Shown: positions 46,516-54,806 of the stretch, one piece after another
Layout of the letters: the number at the start of each line of letters is the position of its first letter
Numbering within the stretch: position 1 is the first letter of the stretch
Assembly: GCA_003210095.1 (NCBI GenBank)
Contig: QCNP01000001.1
Coordinates: forward strand, 170,001 to 234,000
Source: Pelagibacteraceae bacterium AG-426-E17
GTDB taxonomy: Bacteria; Pseudomonadota; Alphaproteobacteria; Pelagibacterales; Pelagibacteraceae
Direction of reading: 5' to 3'
Length of the DNA stretch: 64,000 nucleotides
Program-made: the position numbers and the translations under genes
Notes under the pieces: model-generated
What the model saw: only the letters and a program-made list of their open reading frames with translations
The model's database searches: none
Told to the model about the DNA's origin: nothing

Positions 46516-46590
46516 TGGTGGCCTTGGTAAGAATCGCACTTACGACACATACCTTTTCAGGGTACTGCTCTACTACTGAGCTACAAGGCC
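46516..46590 (-). tRNA. tRNA-Phe (anticodon GAA)
   Basis: The minus strand reads GGCCTTGTAGCTCAGTAGTA and ends CCAAGGCCACCA. The anticodon loop CTGAAAA gives GAA. CCA is encoded. The D loop is short (AGTAGTA) and the T loop is TGCGATT, so the usual G18 and T55 appear to be A and G. It lies 1 base after the infA stop on the same strand. Confidence 0.95.
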
Positions 46591-46591
46591 A

Positions 46592-46807
46592 TTAAAATCT
46601 AAATATGATACGCCCTTTTGTTAAATCGTAAGGGGTAACCTCTACTGTAACGTTGTCTCCTTGCAAAACTCTAATTCTATTTTTTCTTAGCTTTCCTGCA
46701 GTGTGAGCAGTTACAACATGGTTGTTTTCTAACTTTACTCTAAACATTGCATTAGGCAAAAGATCAATAACTTTTCCTTTAAATTCTAAAGAGTCTTGTT
46801 TTGACAA
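46592..46807 (-). CDS. infA: Translation initiation factor IF-1
   Basis: This 71-residue OB-fold protein blocks the ribosomal A site during initiation. It begins [32 protein letters not shown] and ends [10 protein letters not shown], the family pattern. It follows hisD by 3 bases. The small genes often found between hisD and infA in alphaproteobacteria (UPF0262, a tyrosine phosphatase) are absent here. Confidence 0.97.
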   Translation of the reverse strand: MSKQDSLEFKGKVIDLLPNAMFRVKLENNHVVTAHTAGKLRKNRIRVLQGDNVTVEVTPYDLTKGRIIFRF

Positions 46808-46810
46808 ATA

Positions 46811-48091
46811 CTATTCTCCTATTCTTAATTTAACTGATTTAGCGTGTCCATCTAAACCTTCATAAGTTGCAAGATTTATAACTTTTTCACCGATAGTTTC
46901 AATACCCTTTTTTGATAAATTTATGTAAGAAATTCTTTTAAAAAAATCAAAAACAGATAGTCCACTAAAAAATTTTGCGGAAGAATGTGTTGGTAAAGTA
47001 TGATTGCTACCTGCGCAGTAATCCGTTACCGCCATTGCTGAGTACTTTCCTGTGCATATAGAGCCCGCATTTTTAATATTTTTTAAAATAGATTTATAAT
47101 TCTCCATGCTAAGTTCTAGATGCTCTGGTGCAATAATATTTATTATATCCGAAATTTTTTTGTCTGTGTTTGCAAAAATAAACAAACCATTCTTATTTAA
47201 ACTACCAGATGCAATTTTTTTGCGTGGTAAATTTTCTAATTGAATTTTTAATTCTTTTTGAACTTTATCAATTAACTCTTTATTTTTTGAAATAAGTATA
47301 CATTGAGCATTGATATCGTGTTCTGCTTGGCCTATTAAATCAGCTGCAACCCATTTCTCATTTGACTTTTTGTCTGCAACAACTGTTATTTCTGATGGAC
47401 CAGCTATCATATCGATTCCTACTTCTCCAAAAACTATTTTTTTTGCTGCAGCAACATAAATATTACCAGGTCCAACTATTTTATCTACGCGTTGAATTGT
47501 TTTTGTTCCATAAGCAAGAGCAGCTATAGCTTGAGCACCACCTATTCGATAAATTTCTTTTACACCACATTTTTTTGCTGCATATAAAACAGCTGCACTT
47601 TGGTTTTTATCTCTAACTGGATTTGCAATTACAATTCTTTTTACACCAGCAAGCATTGCGGGAATTGCATTCATCAAAACTGTTGAAGGAAAACTTGCAT
47701 TTCCGCCTGGAATATAAATTCCAACCGAGTTCAATGGTTTATACTTATAATCAATTTTATTATTTAAGTTATCTGAAAATTTTATATCTTTTGACTTTTG
47801 TTTTTTATGAAATTTTAAAATTCTTTGGTATGCAAAATCTATAGATTTTTTAACATTTGGATTTAAACTTTTTATAATTTTAGAAATACTACTATAATTA
47901 GAATTAATTCTTTTATTTTTATTAAATCTGAACTCATATTTCAGTACAGCTTTATCTCCATTTTTTTTTACATCCAGAACAATTTTTTTTGCTACATTGT
48001 AATCTTTATTAGAGAAAACCGATCTTTTGTTGATTTTTTTTAGTAATTCTTTTTGAAAATTTTTACCGTTTGCATTTAATCTAAGAATCAT
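46811..48091 (-). CDS. hisD: Histidinol dehydrogenase
   Basis: HisD performs the two final NAD-dependent oxidations to histidine. The 426-residue protein has VGIYIPGGNASFPSTVLMNAIPA, RIGGAQAIAALAYGT, KIVGPGNIYVAAAK, IDMIAGPSEI and the zinc/catalytic AQAEHD-type IGQAEHDINAQ. It overlaps the DUF2948 gene by 11 bases. The murA-DUF2948-hisD order is a conserved alphaproteobacterial arrangement. Confidence 0.96.
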   Translation of the reverse strand: MILRLNANGKNFQKELLKKINKRSVFSNKDYNVAKKIVLDVKKNGDKAVLKYEFRFNKNKRINSNYSSISKIIKSLNPNVKKSIDFAYQRILKFHKKQKSKDIKFSDNLNNKIDYKYKPLNSVGIYIPGGNASFPSTVLMNAIPAMLAGVKRIVIANPVRDKNQSAAVLYAAKKCGVKEIYRIGGAQAIAALAYGTKTIQRVDKIVGPGNIYVAAAKKIVFGEVGIDMIAGPSEITVVADKKSNEKWVAADLIGQAEHDINAQCILISKNKELIDKVQKELKIQLENLPRKKIASGSLNKNGLFIFANTDKKISDIINIIAPEHLELSMENYKSILKNIKNAGSICTGKYSAMAVTDYCAGSNHTLPTHSSAKFFSGLSVFDFFKRISYINLSKKGIETIGEKVINLATYEGLDGHAKSVKLRIGE

Positions 48092-48482
48092 TTTTAATTT
48101 CCTTCAAATCTTCAAGTGTAACTTCTATAATTTCTGAGGATAAGGTTATAAAGCCATTATCTGAAAATAACAAATTAAATTCGTAACCTTTTTTAGTTTT
48201 AATAGTATCGATAGCAAGGAGTGTTAAGCTCTCTTCGATTGAATATTGGTTTATATTTTTAGACTTTGCATTATCAATAAATTCAAATTTACAAATACTT
48301 AGTATTTTTTTCTTATTTTTGGCTTTAATTGAACTTCTCTCTAAAGATAATAGAAAAATCTTGTTTTTTTTTAGAAATTTAATGTCAGAAATTTTTAATT
48401 TAGATTTGTGACAATATAAAGAAATAAGATTTAATCCATTTAAATCTCTTGCTAATATTTTAGCTAAATATTTCTTAGACAT
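48081..48482 (-). CDS. DUF2948 family protein
   Basis: This 133-residue protein of unknown function lies between murA (8-base overlap) and hisD (11-base overlap), where alphaproteobacteria usually encode DUF2948. The text fits that family: ARDLNGLNLISLYCHKSKLKISD at the start, CKFEFIDNAKSKN in the middle and LLFSDNGFITLSSEIIEVTLEDL at the end. No catalytic motif is visible. Assignment rests on context plus pattern. Confidence 0.78.
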   Translation of the reverse strand: MSKKYLAKILARDLNGLNLISLYCHKSKLKISDIKFLKKNKIFLLSLERSSIKAKNKKKILSICKFEFIDNAKSKNINQYSIEESLTLLAIDTIKTKKGYEFNLLFSDNGFITLSSEIIEVTLEDLKEIKNDS

Positions 48483-49749
48483 TATTTTTTAATTTAATTT
48501 TAATGCCTAATTTTTTTAATTTAGTTGACAAATTTTCATAACCTCTTAAGCCATGATAAATTCTTGAAATTGTTGAAGACCCCTCAGCTGATATTGCTCC
48601 TAGTATTATTGAAAAAGTGGTTCTTAAATCTGAAGAAATACAATCTGCTGATTTCAATTTTTTTTGACCAATAATAAAAGCTTTGTTTTTTTTTATAGAA
48701 ATTTTTGCACCCATTCGCTTTAACTCAGGCACAGCCATAAATCTATTAGAGAATATTGTTTCTTCAATCATACTTTTACCTGGTACCTGAGTTAAAACCG
48801 CAAGTAAAATTGGCATGTTATCTGTTGCAAATTGTGGCCAGGGGCCAGTTTTAATCGATACAGGTTTTAATCTTTTACCGTGTGAAAGTATTATAGAATT
48901 GTGATTCATTACTATTTTATATCCAATTTTTTTTAAGATGTTTAATTCCGCGTTTAAATAATTGGGATTAATATTTTTTACTTTAATCCTTCCATTAGTT
49001 GCAGCTCCTACACATAAATAACTAAAAGCTTCAATTCTGTCACCTATGATAGTATGCTCACCATCTATTAGATCATGAACCCCAATAATTTTTATTGACC
49101 TTTTGCCAATAAATTTTATTTTTGCTCCTGAATTATTTAAAAATTTAATCAAATCTTTTACCTCAGGCTCTATTGATATATTTTTAATTATATGCTCACC
49201 GCTTATTAATACTGAGGCCATTATCAAATTTGAGCTACCTGTAACAGTAACTTTTGGAAATTTGTAAATATTTCCTTTTAATCCATTCTTTGAGTAAATA
49301 TTCACATAACCCTTGCTTAAAGTATTCACAGCACCAAGACTTTTAAATCCTGAAAGATGCCATGATGTATCTCTAATACCAAGTGCACAACCCCCACCTA
49401 AAGCAACTTTAATTTTATTTTTTGGATATCTGGCTAATAGAGGTCCCATTGTCAAAACTCCTGCTCTCATTGTAGAAACTAAATTATAAGGAACAACTAA
49501 TTTATGTCTTTTATTATTTGTGATTTTTATAATTTTTTTTTCTCTTATAAGTTCAACTTTAGCACCCAAAGAAATTAATAGATCTTTCATAGTTAAAACA
49601 TCTTTTACAAAAGGAACATTTTTTAAAATAACTTTTCTTTTAAAAAGTATTGAGGCTGCCATTAAAGGTAGACAAGAATTTTTTGCACCACTAATGTTTA
49701 TTTCACCTTTAACAGCTTTATTAGGGCCATTGATTATATAACTTTTCAT
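48475..49749 (-). CDS. murA: UDP-N-acetylglucosamine 1-carboxyvinyltransferase
   Basis: MurA commits UDP-GlcNAc to peptidoglycan synthesis by adding enolpyruvate. The 424-residue protein has ISGAKNSCLPLMAASIL (the conserved KN pair) and the active-site cysteine in ALGGGCALGIRDTSWHL. It also has PWPQFATDNMPILLAVLTQVPG and SDLRTTFSIILGAISAEG. Its start overlaps the dcd stop by one base (TAATG). Confidence 0.96.
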   Translation of the reverse strand: MKSYIINGPNKAVKGEINISGAKNSCLPLMAASILFKRKVILKNVPFVKDVLTMKDLLISLGAKVELIREKKIIKITNNKRHKLVVPYNLVSTMRAGVLTMGPLLARYPKNKIKVALGGGCALGIRDTSWHLSGFKSLGAVNTLSKGYVNIYSKNGLKGNIYKFPKVTVTGSSNLIMASVLISGEHIIKNISIEPEVKDLIKFLNNSGAKIKFIGKRSIKIIGVHDLIDGEHTIIGDRIEAFSYLCVGAATNGRIKVKNINPNYLNAELNILKKIGYKIVMNHNSIILSHGKRLKPVSIKTGPWPQFATDNMPILLAVLTQVPGKSMIEETIFSNRFMAVPELKRMGAKISIKKNKAFIIGQKKLKSADCISSDLRTTFSIILGAISAEGSSTISRIYHGLRGYENLSTKLKKLGIKIKLKNNV

Positions 49750-50300
49750 TATTTAGATTTTGCAAGAGTAATTCCAACTTGACCTTGGTATTTCCCTTTT
49801 CTATCTGAGTAAGAAACCTCTGGTTGATCTCCTTTAAAAAATAATATTTGTGCAGCACCACTGTTCGCATACAATTTTATAGAATTACTCGTGTGGTTTG
49901 AGAATTCTAAGACTAAATTACCATGCCAACCAGCTTCTAAAACTGTAGGAGGCGTGCCAAGTCCACATCTTGCATAAGTTGATTTTGCAGTAACCAGCCC
50001 TGTAATATTTCTTGGCATTTTGAAATATTCTAGACTACTAGCCAGTGCAAAAGAATTTGGCGGTATGAGTATAAATTCTTCTCCTTTAACTGTAATAAAA
50101 TTATCCTCACTAAAATTTTTTGGATCTGCTGTAGCCCCTTTAATATTAGTGAAGATTTTAAATTCAGAACCACATCTTAAATCATACCCAAACGAATTAA
50201 GACCATGACTTATGCCTTTGGACACACTTTCATTAATAAAAGGGGAGATCATTTCCTCTTCTTCTGACAATTTTATTATTTGCTTATCATTTAGAATCAT
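49749..50300 (-). CDS. dcd: dCTP deaminase
   Basis: Dcd deaminates dCTP to dUTP for thymidylate synthesis. The 183-residue protein shows SYDLRCGSEFKIF-type SFGYDLRCG, KSTYARCGLGTPPTVLEAGWHGNLVLEFSNHT (catalytic glutamate in VLEAGW) and NSGAAQILFF. It is coupled to murA, and its start overlaps the small 36-residue ORF by 14 bases. Confidence 0.95.
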   Translation of the reverse strand: MILNDKQIIKLSEEEEMISPFINESVSKGISHGLNSFGYDLRCGSEFKIFTNIKGATADPKNFSEDNFITVKGEEFILIPPNSFALASSLEYFKMPRNITGLVTAKSTYARCGLGTPPTVLEAGWHGNLVLEFSNHTSNSIKLYANSGAAQILFFKGDQPEVSYSDRKGKYQGQVGITLAKSK

Positions 50301-50397
50301 TTTTTTTCTTTGTTTTTTTTAAAATTTTTCTTTTTTTCAAATTTTGTCGTAATGCCCTTTCTAAATCAACCTTTGAGGGCTTCCTTTTACTGGTCAT
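50287..50397 (-). CDS. Small basic protein, 36 residues (not in the ORF track)
   Basis: The minus strand encodes MTSKRKPSKVDLERALRQNL followed by a Lys/Arg-rich tail and TGA. The ERALRQNLKKRK segment resembles small alphaproteobacterial proteins with an ALxxNLKRRKxQ pattern that I recall but cannot name. It lies 5 bases after the 65-residue ORF and overlaps dcd by 14 bases, as real coupled genes do here. The function is unknown; it may bind nucleic acid. Confidence 0.5.
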   Translation of the reverse strand: MTSKRKPSKVDLERALRQNLKKRKILKKTKKKNDSK

Positions 50398-50402
50398 TTT
50401 TT

Positions 50403-50600
50403 TTATTTTTTTTGAGGATTTGTTAAATGTTCAAGCGTTACTACTTGGTCTATAGGGATGGTCTTGTCTTCTTTTTTTTTATCTGAGCCAGACTTAAGTT
50501 GTTTTTTTGCTCTTTTCTCTGCAAGCTTTTTTTCTCTTTTAGCTTGCTTTTCCATTGCTTTAGCACTTCTTGTTGATTTATAGTCGTAGTGAATTCCCAT
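50403..50600 (-). CDS. Small conserved basic protein, 65 residues
   Basis: The protein MGIHYDYKSTRSAKAMEKQA... is almost entirely helical and charged (KREKKLAEKRAKKQLKSG) with a more ordinary C-terminal IPIDQVVTLEHLTNPQ. It lacks any membrane or catalytic motif. It heads the minus-strand run to dcd-murA-hisD-infA. I recognise the general type from alphaproteobacteria but not a named family; its function is unknown. Confidence 0.7.
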   Translation of the reverse strand: MGIHYDYKSTRSAKAMEKQAKREKKLAEKRAKKQLKSGSDKKKEDKTIPIDQVVTLEHLTNPQKK

Positions 50601-50648
50601 AAATATTTTTAATTATAATGTAATAAAAAAAAAAATTAAGGCAATAAT

Positions 50649-50677
50649 TTGAAAAATCTAAAGTTTTACACTATTTT
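50649..50677 (+). promoter_or_regulatory. Promoter for tRNA-Thr
   Basis: TTGAAA (50649-50654), a 17-base spacer and TATTTT (50672-50677) lie so that transcription would start at or just before the tRNA 5' end at 50686. Confidence 0.5.
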
Positions 50678-50685
50678 AAATATAC

Positions 50686-50760
50686 GCCCTTGTAGTTTTA
50701 GTGTTAAAACAGGCCCTTGGTAAGGGTCAGTCATGAGTTAGATTCTCATCGAGGGCACCA
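50686..50760 (+). tRNA. tRNA-Thr (anticodon GGT), unusual elbow
   Basis: The plus strand reads GCCCTTGTAGTTTTAGTGTT and ends CGAGGGCACCA. The acceptor stem pairs fully (one G-U). The anticodon stem GGCCC/GGGTC encloses TTGGTAA, giving GGT. The T loop is TTAGATT (A at position 56) and the D loop has GTTA where GGTA is usual (T at 19), so the normal G19-C56 pair may be U19-A56. It directly abuts the convergent TVP38-like gene. Confidence 0.88.
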
Positions 50761-51480
50761 TTATTTAGAATAAATTATTTTTTTCAAAAACAAGCCCATA
50801 ATTAACAAAATTATAAAAGCAACTATTGGTAAATAAATCTCTTTTGATAGTAGCATTTCAAAAAATGTAGGTGGTAGGCTATTTTCGTCGATTATTTTTT
50901 CTACACCACTTCCTAAAGAGACAACTATAAACAACTGTGGTGTCATTCCTATGATTGTGCCAAAGAAATAATTTTTATTTTTTACATTAAATATTGCAGG
51001 GATGGTATTAGCAATTGCAAAAGGTATTCCGCCAATAAACCTATATACTAAAAAATAAAAAAACTCATTTTTTTTAAATAAATCTTTCAAAAAGAACATT
51101 TTTTTTGGAAATTTACTCTCGATTAAATCCTTAAAAAAAAATTTAGTGATAGTATAAAGAATAAGAGCTCCTATTGAGATTGACACTACAACAACTAAAG
51201 TTCCTACCCATTTACCAAAAATAAATCCAGATAATAAGGCTACAGGTGAACCAAACCCAAGCAACATTACCCATAAAACAACGCCAAAGAAAAAAGTAAT
51301 TACAGTTATTAAATAGTTGTTATTTTTTAAATTTATTAAATAATCTCTATTATTTTTAATAAACTCATAACTAGTTAATTCATTTAAAGTAAATTTATTA
51401 AAGAAAATAATTAAAAATGCAGATATTAGGAATAGATAAGTAATTCCTAAAATAATTTTAATTTTTTTTGCTTTTTCCAT
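50761..51480 (-). CDS. TVP38/TMEM64 (VTT domain) membrane protein
   Basis: The 239-residue protein has about five to six hydrophobic segments. It shows the VTT/SNARE-associated pattern LLGFGSPVALLSGFIFGKWVGTLVVVVSISIGALI and RFIGGIPFAIANTIPAIFNVKNKNYFFGTIIGMTPQLFIVVSLGSG. Family members act as lipid scramblase-like or small-molecule membrane proteins; the substrate here is unknown. It converges on tRNA-Thr with no gap, and is divergent from rpmH. Confidence 0.85.
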   Translation of the reverse strand: MEKAKKIKIILGITYLFLISAFLIIFFNKFTLNELTSYEFIKNNRDYLINLKNNNYLITVITFFFGVVLWVMLLGFGSPVALLSGFIFGKWVGTLVVVVSISIGALILYTITKFFFKDLIESKFPKKMFFLKDLFKKNEFFYFLVYRFIGGIPFAIANTIPAIFNVKNKNYFFGTIIGMTPQLFIVVSLGSGVEKIIDENSLPPTFFEMLLSKEIYLPIVAFIILLIMGLFLKKIIYSK

Positions 51481-51566
51481 TGTAATTAATGTAGTAAAAT
51501 TTTCTGTACTTATACATATATATTTTCTATAAATACCAAAATTTTAAAAAAATTTAAATACTATCT

Positions 51567-51701
51567 ATGAAAAGAACTTATCAACCTAGTAAACTTGTTC
51601 GAAAAAGAAGACACGGTTTCAGATCAAAAATGAAAACAAAAGGTGGTAGAAAACTTCTTGCTAGAAGAAGGAAAAAAGGCCGAAAAAAATTGACCGTTTA
51701 A
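51567..51701 (+). CDS. rpmH: 50S ribosomal protein L34 (not in the ORF track)
   Basis: The 44-residue protein [20 protein letters not shown]... ending GRKKLTV is a full L34, too short for the ORF track. It is the first gene of a tight plus-strand run. Its stop overlaps the rnpA start by one base (TAATG), the standard rpmH-rnpA order. Confidence 0.97.
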   Translation: MKRTYQPSKLVRKRRHGFRSKMKTKGGRKLLARRRKKGRKKLTV

Positions 51702-52042
51702 TGGATGTAAAAATCTTAAGCCTTTCAAAAAATTCTGATTTTCAAAATATTTTGACTGGAAAAAAAATTAACAATATTTTTTCAACAATTTTTTTTAAAA
51801 AAATATCTAATAAAAATAATAAAAAATTAAATCTAAGTATTGTCACCAAAAAAAAGCTCGGTAATGCCGTGGAAAGAAACAAGATAAAAAGGAGGATGAG
51901 AAATATAATGATTTTTATCGTTAAAAATATCAACATTAATTTAAATTACTCATATTTAATTATTGCCAAAAAAACAGTTTTAGAAAAAAAATATGATGAT
52001 ATTAAAGACAAAATACTTAATGATTTTAAAAAAATAATATGA
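51701..52042 (+). CDS. rnpA: Ribonuclease P protein component
   Basis: RnpA is the protein cofactor of RNase P, which matures tRNA 5' ends. The 113-residue protein has the basic family motif KKLGNAVERNKIKRRMRNIM (the RNR-type region, here ERNKIKRRMR). The N-terminus is divergent. Its position between rpmH and yidD confirms it. It overlaps yidD by 4 bases. Confidence 0.94.
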   Translation: MDVKILSLSKNSDFQNILTGKKINNIFSTIFFKKISNKNNKKLNLSIVTKKKLGNAVERNKIKRRMRNIMIFIVKNININLNYSYLIIAKKTVLEKKYDDIKDKILNDFKKII

Positions 52043-52275
52043 CCAGACTGTTTATTAAATTCTTAATTAAATTAATAAAAATGTATAAATATTTAATATC
52101 CCCGATATTGGGTAATAATTGTAGATATTTACCAACTTGTTCAGATTATTTTATAGATTGTTTAGAATATCATGGATTATTAAAAGGATTTTACATGGGA
52201 ATTAAACGATTGATAAGTTGTCATCCTATTAAATTTCTAGGTGGTGGTGAAGGTTATAAACCATTAAAAAAATAG
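52039..52275 (+). CDS. yidD: Membrane protein insertion efficiency factor YidD
   Basis: This small 78-residue protein assists YidC-dependent insertion. The family text is clear: LIKMYKYLISPILGNNCRYLPTCSDYFIDCLEYHGLLKGFYMGIKRLISCHP, with the conserved CRY.PTCS cysteines and the C-terminal GGEGYKPL. It lies between rnpA and yidC (2-base gap). Confidence 0.95.
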   Translation: MTRLFIKFLIKLIKMYKYLISPILGNNCRYLPTCSDYFIDCLEYHGLLKGFYMGIKRLISCHPIKFLGGGEGYKPLKK

Positions 52276-52277
52276 TT

Positions 52278-53957
52278 ATGGACACAAAAAATATAATAGC
52301 AGCGATTTCACTAAGTATTGCAATAATAGTTCTTTGGAGCTTATTTTTTCAACCTGTGCCGGATGACTCAACGGGATTAAGTGAAAGTGAAAAGAAATTA
52401 CTTAATTCAAGTGATATGCCTACGATTGATAACGAAAAAAAAGATGAGATTTTATCACGAAATGATGCCTTGCAACTAAGTGAAAGGATTTATTTTGAGA
52501 ATGAGAGTATAAAAGGATCTATATCTTTAAAGGGTGCAGCTATTGATGATTTAACCTTTAAAAAATTTAAAGAAAAATTAGAGTCTGACGAAAAGGTAGT
52601 TTTATTGAATCCTAAAGATACATCTCTAGGTTATTATGTTGAGTCAGGTTGGGTTACAAGTAACAAAAATATTGATCTACCAGATAATAACTCTATGTGG
52701 ATGGTTGATGGTAACTCAAAACTTTCAGAAAAAAATGATGTAAAAATTATATGGGAAAATAAGCAAGGTTTAATATTTGAAAAAATTATTAGCATAGATA
52801 ACCAATACTTGTTTACTGTTAAACAAAATATTAAAAACAGAACAAGCAATATTTATAATTTGTATCCTTATGGGCAAATTATAAGAAAAGAATTACCAGA
52901 AATTATTGATTTTTTTATTTTGCATGAAGGCCCAATTGGAGTTTTTGATCAACAATTAGTAGAAAAAGACTATAAAGATATTATTGACAAAAAATTCTCA
53001 AAAAATGCAAACGAAGGATTTTTAGGTATCACAGATAAATATTGGTTGACAAGCTTAATACCAGAAAAAAATAAGAAATTTAGGGCAGACTTTGAATACA
53101 AAGAAAAATTTAAAGTCAATTTTGTAGAAACTGAGCCGATTGAAATTCAACCAAATGGACAAATAAATAGCGAGATAAAAATAATAATTGCTGCAAAAGA
53201 GGTTGGGGTAATAGATGGATATAATGACAGTTTAAATCTTAAGAAATTTGACCTTGTTATAGATTGGGGTTGGTTTTATTGGATTGTTAAACCACTTTTT
53301 TTTCTTAACGATTACTTTTTTAAACTTGCCGGTAATTACGGTATTGCAATTATATTGATTACTGTTTGCCTAAGACTGGCTTTCTTTCCTCTTAATAATT
53401 ACGCTTTTAAATCCATGTCTAAAATGAAAGTACTACAACCAGAGATGGCCAGATTAAAAGAAGTTCATAAAGATGATAAAATGAAACTACAGCAAGCGAT
53501 GATGCAATTATATAAGAAAGAAGGAGTAAATCCAGTCAGTGGTTGTTTACCAATACTTATATCAATACCTTTTTTCTTTGCAATTTACAAAATGCTTTTT
53601 GTCACAATTGAAATGAGACACCAGCCTTTTTTTGGTTGGATAAAAGATTTGTCAGAAAAAGACCCTACTTCAATATTTAATTTATTTGGTTTAATACCAT
53701 GGGACCCGCCTTCTTTTATGATTATTGGAGCTCTACCAATTTTGATGGGATTAACAATGTGGCTACAACAAAAATTAAATCCAGCACCACAAGATGAGAT
53801 ACAAAAAAAAATATTTATGTTCTTCCCCTTATTTTTGACAATTATACTAGCTCCTTTTCCATCAGGCCTTGTATTATACTGGACTGCAAATAATATTCTT
53901 ACCATGGCGCAACAGTATGTGATTATGAAAAAAACTACTGTGAAAACCGCTTCATAA
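52278..53957 (+). CDS. yidC: Membrane protein insertase YidC
   Basis: YidC inserts and folds inner-membrane proteins, often with SRP/Sec. The 559-residue protein has an N-terminal membrane segment (IIAAISLSIAIIVLWSLFF), a large periplasmic domain and the C-terminal insertase core. The core includes YGIAIILITVCLRLAFFPLNNYAFKSMSKMKVLQPEM, GCLPILISIPFFFAIYKML and PSGLVLYWTANNILTMAQQ. The basic residue of the hydrophilic groove is in LRLAFFPL. It abuts argB directly (stop 53957, start 53958). Confidence 0.96.
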   Translation: MDTKNIIAAISLSIAIIVLWSLFFQPVPDDSTGLSESEKKLLNSSDMPTIDNEKKDEILSRNDALQLSERIYFENESIKGSISLKGAAIDDLTFKKFKEKLESDEKVVLLNPKDTSLGYYVESGWVTSNKNIDLPDNNSMWMVDGNSKLSEKNDVKIIWENKQGLIFEKIISIDNQYLFTVKQNIKNRTSNIYNLYPYGQIIRKELPEIIDFFILHEGPIGVFDQQLVEKDYKDIIDKKFSKNANEGFLGITDKYWLTSLIPEKNKKFRADFEYKEKFKVNFVETEPIEIQPNGQINSEIKIIIAAKEVGVIDGYNDSLNLKKFDLVIDWGWFYWIVKPLFFLNDYFFKLAGNYGIAIILITVCLRLAFFPLNNYAFKSMSKMKVLQPEMARLKEVHKDDKMKLQQAMMQLYKKEGVNPVSGCLPILISIPFFFAIYKMLFVTIEMRHQPFFGWIKDLSEKDPTSIFNLFGLIPWDPPSFMIIGALPILMGLTMWLQQKLNPAPQDEIQKKIFMFFPLFLTIILAPFPSGLVLYWTANNILTMAQQYVIMKKTTVKTAS

Positions 53958-54806
53958 ATGGAAATAGAAAAAATCCTACCAAAAGATGGCCCTCCTTTAG
54001 ATGAGGTTAATAAATATATTGAGAAATATAAAGATGAATTAATAGTAATTAAATATGGAGGTAACGTATTTATCGATAGACAAATTTTTAATAATTTTAT
54101 AAATGACTTAAAAATATTAAATGAATTAAAACTTTCAGTTATAGTGGTTCATGGTGGAGGGCCAAGAATAAAAAGAGAGTTAGATAAATCTAAAATAGAG
54201 TCAAAATTTATCAGAGGCTTAAGAGTAACGGATGAAAAAATTATAAATATAGTTGAAAATGTTCTAATAGATTTTAATAGTGATATTGTTGATTCACTTA
54301 AAAAAAAAGGATCAAAAGCAATATCAATCAATACAAAAAATAATAACATTATTGATGTTGAGCCTGAGGCAAAAGAATTGGGTTTTGTAGGCATACCAAA
54401 AAAAATTAATATTGACTTTATTAATAAATTGCTAAGTGAAAATTTAATACCAATAATTTCTCCGTTAGGTTTGGGAAAAAACCGCCAAACTTATAATATT
54501 AATGGGGATACTGCAGCAGGAGCTATTGCAAAATCTCTAAAATCAAAAAGATTGCTTTTAATGACTAATGTTGAGGGAGTTTTGGATAAGAATAAAAAAC
54601 TTATACAAGAAATTTCCTCGTCTAAAATTTTGGAAATGATTAAGGATGAAACTATAACGGAAGGGATGATACCTAAGATCAACACTTGTCTAGACGCTGT
54701 AAATAATGGAGTAACAGCTGTAGCGATAATCGATGGTAGAAAAAAACACTCAATTTTATTTGAGATATTTTCAGATAAAGGATCTGGAACATTAATTAGA
54801 AAATGA
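53958..54806 (+). CDS. argB: Acetylglutamate kinase
   Basis: ArgB phosphorylates N-acetylglutamate, the second arginine step. The 282-residue protein has VIKYGGNVF (nucleotide-binding Lys), VVHGGGPRIKREL, NINGDTAAGAIAKSL, LLMTNVEGVLD and GMIPKINTCLDAVNNGV. It follows yidC with no gap; engB, often placed between them in alphaproteobacteria, is absent. It overlaps the HAD gene by 4 bases. Confidence 0.96.
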   Translation: MEIEKILPKDGPPLDEVNKYIEKYKDELIVIKYGGNVFIDRQIFNNFINDLKILNELKLSVIVVHGGGPRIKRELDKSKIESKFIRGLRVTDEKIINIVENVLIDFNSDIVDSLKKKGSKAISINTKNNNIIDVEPEAKELGFVGIPKKINIDFINKLLSENLIPIISPLGLGKNRQTYNINGDTAAGAIAKSLKSKRLLLMTNVEGVLDKNKKLIQEISSSKILEMIKDETITEGMIPKINTCLDAVNNGVTAVAIIDGRKKHSILFEIFSDKGSGTLIRK

